Source: DAOVDI01 sp965373045 (GTDB taxonomy: Bacteria > Acidobacteriota > Aminicenantia > Aminicenantales > Aminicenantaceae). From it: 18,031 nucleotides of DNA. The notes under the pieces were generated by a model. The model did not search any database and was not told the DNA's origin. It saw nothing but the letters and a program-made list of their open reading frames with translations. The stretch's first letter is position 1. Every line of letters starts with the position of its first letter. The DNA lies in assembly GCA_965373045.1 (NCBI GenBank), contig CBDVEQ010000029.1, positions 1 through 18,031 of the forward strand. Reading direction: 5' to 3'. This document shows positions 1 to 7,032 of this stretch, in pieces. Made by a program: the position numbers and the translations under genes.

Positions 1-1
1 G

Positions 2-2293
2 TCAGCGAAGCTGTAGATGGGTCCGTATGGATGCGACATCCAGAACAAAGCAGCTGCGGCCGTGGGTGCCGATCACGATCTCACTCTCCCTGGGATGGAC
101 CACCAGGTCATGCACCGGGGTGGTCGGGAGGTGATTGCACAGGGAGAGCCAGAATCCCCCTCGGTTCAGGGACACATACACGCCCATGTCGGTGCCCAGG
201 TACAGGATGTCCGGGGAGACCGTATCCTCACGGATGACGTTTATGGATTCGGCGGGCAGGCTGCCTGAGATGGAGGTCCAGGTCTGTCCGTAGTCGTGTG
301 AAACGAAAAGATAGGCGGAAAAATCATCTTCGCGATACCCCGTCAAAGACACGTAAACCGTGGCCTTGTCAAAATGGGACGCCACCACTCGGCTCACCCA
401 CTTGTCCGGGAACCCAGCCCTGACCAGTGTCCAGGTTTTTCCACCGTCCTCTGTGACCTGGACATTCCCGTCATCCGTCCCTGCATACAGCAGTCCCTGC
501 TGCAGGGCCGATTCGGAGAAGGAAGTGATAGTGCCGAAAGGGACATTGCCCTGCTGGTCCGGCCCCGGATTTGTCGAGAGATCGGGGCTGATGCAGGTCC
601 AGCTGTTTCCCCTGTCGTGTGACTTGAAGACTTTGTTTGCGGCGTAGTACAGGGTGGAAGGGTCATAATGGGACAGGAAGAAGGGTGTCATCCAGTTTCG
701 CCGGAGCGGGGGCTTGCTCTCCCCAGCCAACGGCATGATGTCCTCGGTCTTTCCGGTGCGCATGTTCTTCCTGCGCAGCACTCCGAACTGGTGCTCGTAG
801 TAGATGACGTCCGGGTTGGTAGGGTCGAGCCAGGTGAAATAGCTGTCGCCTCCGCCCCAACGGTCCAGATAGACATGTGTCCATGGATCCTCAACACCGT
901 ACTTGGTCAACCTATCTTTGATATCGTGCGTGGACGGACCGAACAGCGCGGCGTTATCCTGGGTCCCACCGTAGATGTTGTAGGGCTTGGCCATATCCAC
1001 GGTGACGGCATAGAACTCGCCGATGGGCAGGTTGTTGAGATGCAGCCATGTCTCTCCCCTGTCATGGGACATATAAAGCCCGCCGTCGGTTCCAAGCAGG
1101 AGGCGGTCCGGATCTCGTGGATCGATCCACAAGTCGTGCATGTCCAGGTGCAGGACCCGGATGTCATTGGACAACACATGGACGATAGTCTCGTTGACGT
1201 TCGAGAATGTCTTCCCGCCGTCTCGGGAGCGGACGAGCTTGTTTCCCAGGACGTAGATCTCCTCCGGGTCTTCCGGAGAGACTCGAATCAGGCAGAAATC
1301 ATAGCCGATGACTGTCGGGACGGATCCCTCATGAGTCTTGTGCCAGGATTCTCCATTGTCGTCGGAACGGTAGACCTCGCCGGCGATGCGTCTTTTTCCG
1401 TCGGGGCGAAGGGCATGGTTATCCAGCAGGGCGTACACCGTATCCGGATCGGAGACAGAAACGGCCAGCCCGAACCGCCCCACTTTCTTTCCGGTCGGCA
1501 GCCCTTTCGTCAAGCGCCTCCAGGTACGTCCTGCATCCGTTGACTTATAAAGAGCGCTCCCTTCACCGCTGGCGGTGTGGTTCCAGGCTTTCCGGTCCCT
1601 CTCCCAGGCCGCTGCATACAGGGTACTGTGGTCTTCGGGGTCCATCACCACCTCGACGATCCCGACATGGTCCGAGATGTAGAGAATCTTTTCCCAGGTC
1701 TCTCCCCCGTCCGTGGTCTTGAACAGCCCGCGCTCTGCATTAAAACCGTAGAGATGTCCCAGCGCAGCCGCATACACCACATCCGGGTCCTTGGGATCGA
1801 TCACGATCCGGGGGATGTGATGGGAGTCGTGAAGTCCCATGTTTTGCCAGGTCTTACCGCCGTTTATGGATTTAAAGATACCTGTCCCGGAATAGGAACT
1901 CCGGGCCATCAGGACTTCTCCAGTCCCTACCCACACGATATCCGGGTCGCTGGGGGCGATAGCAATGCAGCCGATGGCAAAAGTCGATTCGTTCTCAAAG
2001 ATCGGTTCCCAGGTAGTGCCGTTGTTCACGGATTTCCAGAGATTACCGGCCCCAGGCCCCAGGTAGATGGTGAAAGGCTGATCCGGGTGGCAGGCGATGG
2101 CCTCGATGCGGCCGCCCTGGAGCTCGGGTCCCACGGCCCTCCATTTGAGATCCTTGAAGGGAGATTCGATCTTGAGTCTCTGATGATGCGCCCAGGACAC
2201 CAAGCGCTCTTCGGGAGAGGTGGCTTGGCCGGCAGCCTGCATGATCAAGGCAGACATAAAAAGAATAAGGAAAAAAATTGGGTATCTCTTCAT
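2..2293 (-). CDS. Secreted sortilin/VPS10-like Asp-box (BNR) beta-propeller protein B
   Basis: Predicted exported protein of 763 residues built from Asp-box blades, the fold of sortilin/VPS10 propellers and sialidase-like proteins. About eleven S-x-D-x-G-x-T-W type motifs are visible, for example SINGGKTW, TTDGGETW, STDAGRTW, SHDRGETW, TEDGGKTW and SHDYGQTW. Between them are DPDxVY segments that mark blade edges. An N-terminal signal peptide (about residues 1-24, ending near AAGQA) suggests periplasmic or surface location. I chose ATG 2293, preceded by AAGGAG six bases upstream; an in-frame TTG at 2299 has no room for a ribosome site. The upstream paralogue ends at 2296, so translation is probably coupled. 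It ends soon after the last blade (GTHGRS) and lacks the roughly 120-residue C-terminal extension of its paralogue, so it may be shortened. No catalytic function can be assigned; ligand binding or peptide capture is an inference. Confidence 0.85.
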   Translation of the reverse strand: MKRYPIFFLILFMSALIMQAAGQATSPEERLVSWAHHQRLKIESPFKDLKWRAVGPELQGGRIEAIACHPDQPFTIYLGPGAGNLWKSVNNGTTWEPIFENESTFAIGCIAIAPSDPDIVWVGTGEVLMARSSYSGTGIFKSINGGKTWQNMGLHDSHHIPRIVIDPKDPDVVYAAALGHLYGFNAERGLFKTTDGGETWEKILYISDHVGIVEVVMDPEDHSTLYAAAWERDRKAWNHTASGEGSALYKSTDAGRTWRRLTKGLPTGKKVGRFGLAVSVSDPDTVYALLDNHALRPDGKRRIAGEVYRSDDNGESWHKTHEGSVPTVIGYDFCLIRVSPEDPEEIYVLGNKLVRSRDGGKTFSNVNETIVHVLSNDIRVLHLDMHDLWIDPRDPDRLLLGTDGGLYMSHDRGETWLHLNNLPIGEFYAVTVDMAKPYNIYGGTQDNAALFGPSTHDIKDRLTKYGVEDPWTHVYLDRWGGGDSYFTWLDPTNPDVIYYEHQFGVLRRKNMRTGKTEDIMPLAGESKPPLRRNWMTPFFLSHYDPSTLYYAANKVFKSHDRGNSWTCISPDLSTNPGPDQQGNVPFGTITSFSESALQQGLLYAGTDDGNVQVTEDGGKTWTLVRAGFPDKWVSRVVASHFDKATVYVSLTGYREDDFSAYLFVSHDYGQTWTSISGSLPAESINVIREDTVSPDILYLGTDMGVYVSLNRGGFWLSLCNHLPTTPVHDLVVHPRESEIVIGTHGRSCFVLDVASIRTHLQLR

Positions 2294-2295
2294 GA

Positions 2296-4245
2296 TCAAC
2301 TCCTTGGTTTGATACGCTTGACGATCCTCAGGCTGCCCTGGAGATCGATCCCCTCTCCCTTGATCTGAATGGTATGATCGCCAGGCCGCGCGAATTGGAA
2401 ATACTTAGTGAAATAGGGACGCGGACTGTCTATCCTCTTTCGCACAAGGTCCCACCGGATCTGGTTGAAGCCCTTGCGGCCGACGTGGGTCTTTTCCCAG
2501 ATGTTCCGCCCCCTCTTGTCCTTGATAGAGATGGTCACATCGGCGTTGTGGGTGAGAAAAAACGTGATGGGCACTTTTTCCATAGAGCTGTAATTCGGAT
2601 CTCGGTGTGTGTCGTTGATCCAGGGAAGACGGGCCTCCGGTGTTTTAAAAAGCTGAGTCTCCTGGGGCGGCTTATCCTTGAAGGCTTCCTGGATGGACCG
2701 AAGGTTCATCTTGTAGATCCCCCGCCCGTGGGTTCCCACCACAAGGTCCATCTCCCTCTCCTGGATCACCAGATCGGATATGGCCGTGGCTGCCATTTCT
2801 GGGCCCAGCAGCGACCAGCTGCAGCCGCGGTCCACGGATATATACACTCCCCTGTAGAGCCCGGCGTACAGGATGTCCTCATTCGTGGGATCTTCCAGGA
2901 TGACATAAGCGATCTCATCAGGCAGGTTTTCTGTGATCGAACGCCAATGTTGGCCATAGTCCTCGGATATGAAAAGATAATTGCTGAAATCATCATTGTT
3001 GATCCCGGTCACCGCCGCATAAACCCGTGCTTCGCTGAAACGGGAAGGGCAGATGCTGCGGATGTAGCGGTCGGGCAGTCCCTCGGAAAACTCGGTCCAC
3101 TTGCCGCCGTCGTTGTGGGTAACCCAGAAGGCTCCCTTGTCCGTGCCGGCATAAAGAAGGCCGGGTTTCAAGGGGGATTCCGCTATGGCTCCCATGGCCC
3201 CAGTCCGTTTTCCCTCATAGGCCGACGCCGTGAGATCCTGGCTGATCAGGTGCCAGGTATCTCCCTGATTGAGGCTCTTGAAGATGTAATTTCCGCCGTG
3301 ATAGAGGGTGAGCCGGTTGTGAGGCGAGATAAAATAGGGAGCAACGAACGCATACCTGAGCTCGCCGGGGTGGTCCTTGGCCAGCCGGGGTCTTATGTGT
3401 TGGGAACGATCCGCCCGCATGTCTTTGCGGAATATCGCACCGTTTTGGGACGAGGAATATACTGTGTTTGGGTCGACCGGATCGGGGATGGTCACGCACC
3501 CGTCACCGCCCGCCCAAGCATCCACCCACACATATTTCCACCCGTCCGGATACTTGGGTTTCCATTCCCGTGAGGGGCCGTATACCGAAGAATCATCCTG
3601 GGTGCCGCCGTACACGAGATAGGGATCCTGATCATCCACGGAGATGTCATAGAACTCCCCGGTCGGCAGGTTATTGTAGTGAAGCCAGGAGCTGCCCTTA
3701 TCGTAGCTGACATACAATCCGCCGTCGTTTCCCAGAACCAGTTGATCAGGATTCAGCGGGTTGATCCAGAGCTCGCAGTGGTCCAGGTGCAGCGGATCGG
3801 CAGGATTGGGATTGAGGTGCATGACATCGCCTCCCACGAGCGTGAAAGTGTTTCCTCCATCCGTGCTGTGGGCCATTCGTACACCCAGGGCAAAAAGCTC
3901 ATCGTCGTCTTTGGGATTTACATAGCAGTCTGTGAAGTACCAGCCGATCCCCGGGAAGATGTACAATTCCTCCTTGTGCGTCCTTTTCCAGCTCTTTCCC
4001 CCATCCCTGGTCCCATAGACCTCGGCCGCTAGCTCCCTGTTCTTGCTCAGATTGTCCACAAGGGCATAAACCCTGTCGGGATCGCTCCAGGAGACTGCCA
4101 ATCCGATCCGACCGGTCTTTGGGCCGTCGGGCAGTCCTCCCCTGAGGCGGGTCCATGTCGTGCCACCATCGTCGCTCCTATATACGCCGCTCTCGGGTCC
4201 TGAGATCCCTGGGTTATTCTCCCACATGGAGACCATACACGACAT
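2296..4245 (-). CDS. Asp-box (BNR) propeller protein A, C-terminal part of a frameshifted gene
   Basis: Larger, downstream fragment of a sortilin/VPS10-like propeller gene that starts at 4909. Homology to the neighbouring paralogue begins at MWENNPG (top-strand position about 4227), not at the nominal ATG at 4245, whose first residues read the wrong frame. Asp-boxes include SDDGGTTW, TRDGGKSW, STDGGNTF, SYDKGSSW, SLNQGDTW, SEDYGQHW and SVDRGCSW. After the last blade (GTHGRGIY) there is a region of about 120 residues rich in beta strands. It contains ITFFLTHNADVTISIKDKRG and WEKTHVGRKGFNQIRWD, which resemble the FlgD-like or Por-secretion-type Ig fold found at the end of such proteins; that assignment is tentative. 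It ends with TGA overlapping the start region of the next gene. Alone it lacks a signal peptide, so without frame correction it would not be exported and is probably non-functional. Confidence 0.75.
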   Translation of the reverse strand: MSCMVSMWENNPGISGPESGVYRSDDGGTTWTRLRGGLPDGPKTGRIGLAVSWSDPDRVYALVDNLSKNRELAAEVYGTRDGGKSWKRTHKEELYIFPGIGWYFTDCYVNPKDDDELFALGVRMAHSTDGGNTFTLVGGDVMHLNPNPADPLHLDHCELWINPLNPDQLVLGNDGGLYVSYDKGSSWLHYNNLPTGEFYDISVDDQDPYLVYGGTQDDSSVYGPSREWKPKYPDGWKYVWVDAWAGGDGCVTIPDPVDPNTVYSSSQNGAIFRKDMRADRSQHIRPRLAKDHPGELRYAFVAPYFISPHNRLTLYHGGNYIFKSLNQGDTWHLISQDLTASAYEGKRTGAMGAIAESPLKPGLLYAGTDKGAFWVTHNDGGKWTEFSEGLPDRYIRSICPSRFSEARVYAAVTGINNDDFSNYLFISEDYGQHWRSITENLPDEIAYVILEDPTNEDILYAGLYRGVYISVDRGCSWSLLGPEMAATAISDLVIQEREMDLVVGTHGRGIYKMNLRSIQEAFKDKPPQETQLFKTPEARLPWINDTHRDPNYSSMEKVPITFFLTHNADVTISIKDKRGRNIWEKTHVGRKGFNQIRWDLVRKRIDSPRPYFTKYFQFARPGDHTIQIKGEGIDLQGSLRIVKRIKPRS

Positions 4246-4909
4246 CCGGGTTCGAAGGTGCGATCACCACGTCATTGGCGCCTACCCGTTCGTTGACATA
4301 GAGGACGTGTTCCCAGGTCCGACCGCCGTCCAGGGTCCTGTACAGGCCCCTGTTGGGATTGGTGGACCAGAAATGCCCCTGGACTGCTACGAAGGCAACA
4401 TCGGGATCCTTTGGGTGAACTGCGATCTCCCCGATGTGATAGGAGTCAGGGAGCCCGGTGTTGGCCCAGGTTTCGCCCCCGTCATCGGAACGGAAGACTC
4501 CCACACCGGGCATAGTGAAGTTGCGAGCTTTCTTCAGGCTTTCCCCCGATCCTAGCCAGATGATGTCGGGATCGGAGGGGGCCAGGGCGATGTCGCCGAT
4601 GCCCAGGGCCGGCTGATTTTCGAAGATGGGCTTCCAGTTCAACCCGTGATTGATGGTCTTCCAGAGGTTGCCTGACCCGAAGGCCACATACCAGGTCCCG
4701 GGACGGGAAGGGTTGCACTGGATCGCCTCCACGCGTGCGGAATTCATGACAGGGCCGAGCGAGATCCACTCGAGCCTGAACTCGGAGCTGTTCTTGTGCT
4801 CGAGATACTGTTCCCAGGACTCAAGCAGAGGGCTTTTTGCCTCTTGAGCGAAAGGAAAACCGCCAGCCCAAAAAATCATCAGGAAAAATGCCCATTTGAT
4901 TATTTTCAT
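4214..4909 (-). CDS. Asp-box (BNR) propeller protein A, N-terminal part of a frameshifted gene
   Basis: Upstream fragment of 231 residues carrying the signal peptide (about residues 1-22, ending PFA/QEA) and the first propeller blades, with Asp-boxes TINHGLNW, SDDGGETW and TLDGGRTW. It aligns with the N-terminal third of the downstream paralogue (WISLGPVMNSARVEAIQCNP against WRAVGPELQGGRIEAIACHP). Reading stops at TAA shortly after VVYG, whereas the matching sequence continues in another frame as SMWENNPG; one extra base in 4228-4231 explains this. I chose ATG 4909 because AGGAG lies seven bases upstream and a clean signal peptide follows. A second in-frame ATG at 4987 also has a GGAG and would add 26 residues. 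Together the two fragments would encode about 870 residues. Whether the shift is a sequencing error or a real inactivation cannot be told from one sequence. Confidence 0.75.
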   Translation of the reverse strand: MKIIKWAFFLMIFWAGGFPFAQEAKSPLLESWEQYLEHKNSSEFRLEWISLGPVMNSARVEAIQCNPSRPGTWYVAFGSGNLWKTINHGLNWKPIFENQPALGIGDIALAPSDPDIIWLGSGESLKKARNFTMPGVGVFRSDDGGETWANTGLPDSYHIGEIAVHPKDPDVAFVAVQGHFWSTNPNRGLYRTLDGGRTWEHVLYVNERVGANDVVIAPSNPDVVYGLHVGE

Positions 4910-5027
4910 TATTATTCTCCTGGCAAAATTGTCAGCGATCCACGAGAACCATCGAGTGACATATGTAGATCCAAAATCTGCGGTCATCGCGTCTCCAGAT
5001 CCTTCTTAAGTCAGATACTAACCGCGC

Positions 5028-6767
5028 TTACCGGGGACCGGCCGGCAGATGAGTGAGCAGATATCGCGTCATAAGCATGCGTAGGTGCAGGGATGTGCCT
5101 TTGCCTCTCGATATGCCGTGGTCGCGGTTGGGATAAGTAAAATAGTCGAACTGTTTACCCAACTCAATGAGGCGATCCACCAAGCCCTCTGTTATTTCGA
5201 GATGGGTGTTGGTTTCTCCGGTGCCGTGTATGATCAGGAGGTCTCCTTTTAGTTTTTGGGCGAAGTTAATCGGGGCGGATTTATGGTATCCGTCCGGATT
5301 TTTCTCGAGGGTTCGCATGTAGATTTCCTGGAACCATGCGTTGTAGAGATGCGGCTGAGGCTTGGGGGCCACGGCGATTCCCAGGTGATAGACATCGGGC
5401 TTGCGGAACATGGCGTTAAGGGTGTTCGAGCCGCCGCCGCTCCAGCCCCAGATGCCAACTCGGGACAAGTCAACGTATGGCCGAATGCGGCCCAACTCTT
5501 TAATACCAGCGGCCTGATCATCGATGGAGAGCACTCCTAGAGTTGGAAACTCAGCTCTTCGCCACGCAGCTCCTTTCGGCGCCGGCGTGCCGCGGCTGTC
5601 CATGGATACCACAAGATAACCAAGGTCGGCGATCACGCGATGGTAGTCAGCGTGGTTGCGTCCCCATGCGTCCAATACTGTCTGACCGTGGGGCTCACTG
5701 TATACATATATAAAGACGGGATATTTTTTAGAAGGATCGAAATTGCGAGGCTTGATCATCCAGGCATCCATCACCACGCTACCGCCGATATCGAGTTGAA
5801 GAAACTCGGTGGGTCGGGTGATGAACTTTTTCATTTTATTACTCAGTTCTTTATTATCTTCAAGGACACGTAAAACCTTGTGTTCCGGCAGTTTTACCAA
5901 TTCGGTAACCGGAGGCGTATCGAACGTCGAGTAGGTGTGGAACGCCCACTTGAAGTCGGGGGAAAAGTTGTATTTGTGTATGCCCGGTTGATTCGCCGGT
6001 GTGATCTGTTCAGTCCTACCGCTGCCATCCAACCGTGCCCGGTGGAGATATTTCTGTGTGGCATTATCCGGAGACGCGTAGTAATAAAACCAGCCGCAGG
6101 ACTCATCTATCCTAGCAAATTCAATAATGTCATAGTCACCGGGCGTGAGCAAGGCCTGCTCCTTGCCGTCGCGCGATGTGGCAATAGTCTCGCCGACCCT
6201 AGCATAGCGGCTCTGTCTGACCTCGGGATACGTTGGATCACTCGGGATAAGCGATGCTCTAAACGGGACGCCGGACCTGTCGGTCTCCATGAAGGCGATC
6301 CATTTGCTATCGGGACTCCAGATAGCACTACCGTTCGAAATCGAACCGCTGACAGCGTTGTTGGTGAGCCGAACCGTCCGGTCGCTGCGCAGATCGCGCA
6401 CGTGCAGGTTCCCTTGATCGGAGTAAACGGTAACCCGGCCGTCGGGGGATGTGTTGCCTGACCTTCGGCTGCGGGTTTCCTCTCTTCGAGGTAGGTCCAT
6501 AACCGTACGCTTGCCGGTCACGACATTATACCGCACCTGCACTTGCTGGTTAGTTTCGGGATCCACCTCGGATACCGTATAACCCGAACTGTCCGAAAGC
6601 CAAGTCCCCCGAAAGGACCTGGCACTGAACTCTCTTTGTTCGTAAATCGCCCGCAATCGTGCTTCGGCATCAGCCGGGACCTGCGCTGAGCCGTTGGCGG
6701 CAAAAACCATCAGAACTGCGGTGACAACGGCCAGATTTAGATACAACATAATCATTCTTTTCAACAT
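5028..6767 (-). CDS. Exported S9 family peptidase (dipeptidyl-peptidase IV-like), propeller shortened
   Basis: Secreted serine peptidase of the prolyl oligopeptidase/DPP-IV family, expected to release dipeptides or short peptides in the periplasm. A signal peptide spans about residues 1-28 (GSA/QVP). A propeller domain follows (about 35-310), with WSPDSKWIAF and YYYASPDNATQKYLHRARLDG. The alpha/beta-hydrolase domain covers about 320-575: nucleophile Ser443 in GWSGGG and His550 in RDHGIS. The expected acid position, in HGTGETNTH, is Glu518 instead of the usual Asp. At 579 residues it is well below the roughly 700 typical of the family. RYARVGETIATSR runs directly into DGKEQALLTPGDYD, segments usually separated by about 100 residues, which suggests an in-frame deletion. 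ATG 6767 has AAGGAG seven bases upstream. It precedes two propeller genes on the same strand and may form an operon with them. Repeat copy A lies just upstream. Confidence 0.88.
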   Translation of the reverse strand: MLKRMIMLYLNLAVVTAVLMVFAANGSAQVPADAEARLRAIYEQREFSARSFRGTWLSDSSGYTVSEVDPETNQQVQVRYNVVTGKRTVMDLPRREETRSRRSGNTSPDGRVTVYSDQGNLHVRDLRSDRTVRLTNNAVSGSISNGSAIWSPDSKWIAFMETDRSGVPFRASLIPSDPTYPEVRQSRYARVGETIATSRDGKEQALLTPGDYDIIEFARIDESCGWFYYYASPDNATQKYLHRARLDGSGRTEQITPANQPGIHKYNFSPDFKWAFHTYSTFDTPPVTELVKLPEHKVLRVLEDNKELSNKMKKFITRPTEFLQLDIGGSVVMDAWMIKPRNFDPSKKYPVFIYVYSEPHGQTVLDAWGRNHADYHRVIADLGYLVVSMDSRGTPAPKGAAWRRAEFPTLGVLSIDDQAAGIKELGRIRPYVDLSRVGIWGWSGGGSNTLNAMFRKPDVYHLGIAVAPKPQPHLYNAWFQEIYMRTLEKNPDGYHKSAPINFAQKLKGDLLIIHGTGETNTHLEITEGLVDRLIELGKQFDYFTYPNRDHGISRGKGTSLHLRMLMTRYLLTHLPAGPR

Positions 6768-6800
6768 TTTTGCGCTCCTTCACTATAAGAATTTCCTTTT

Positions 6801-6916
6801 TGTGTACGCCTTCGATTCCACACAATTTTCCTCAATTTCCTTCCATTGATGTCTTGGAATGAACATATCACATGAAAATAGGTGATATCAAGAACTGGAA
6901 AAAGAAGCAAAACGAC
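6801..6916. repeat. 116-bp direct repeat, copy A
   Basis: This stretch recurs, gap-free and in the same orientation, at 10660-10775, with nine mismatches by hand alignment; six of them cluster near 6841-6848. It contains an inverted repeat ATATCAC/GTGATAT around an ATGAAAATAG loop. The first 24 bases have near-complementary ends (TGTGTG/CACACA in copy B, imperfect here). The two copies bracket the glycyl radical enzyme and the TSUP transporter. Neither copy encodes anything I recognise on either strand. Confidence 0.85.
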
Positions 6917-6941
6917 AAAGGATCCTGCTCATGATTATCAT

Positions 6942-6959
6942 GTCAAGTGGTCACCTGAC
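6942..6959. promoter_or_regulatory. Operator-like palindrome downstream of the glycyl radical enzyme
   Basis: GTCAAGTG-GT-CACCTGAC is an 18-base near-perfect dyad with one mismatched pair. It lies between copy A and the end of the glycyl radical enzyme gene. It could bind a dimeric regulator or contribute weakly to termination, but no run of T follows. Function is unknown. Confidence 0.25.
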
Positions 6960-7032
6960 GGGAAAAGGATTTAAACTAGTTTTACAGGAGATATTCAGAC
7001 AAAAAAGATAACCTTTAGGAGATAAATACTGT

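Noticed and set aside
668..1543. Plus-strand open frame of 291 codons
   Set aside because: Antisense shadow of the second propeller gene, with no family resemblance.
2374..3573. Long plus-strand open frame of 399 codons
   Set aside because: It lies opposite the propeller gene, whose Asp-box pattern is unmistakable on the minus strand. The antisense translation has no recognisable domain and results from GC-rich codon use.
4213..4245. Programmed ribosomal frameshift in the propeller gene
   Set aside because: No slippery heptamer or clear downstream stimulatory structure is visible, and the intact paralogue needs no shift. Error or mutation is simpler.
6801..6916. CRISPR-like or IS terminal repeat
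   Set aside because: Only two copies 3.9 kb apart, no regular spacing, no cas or transposase genes, and direct instead of inverted orientation.
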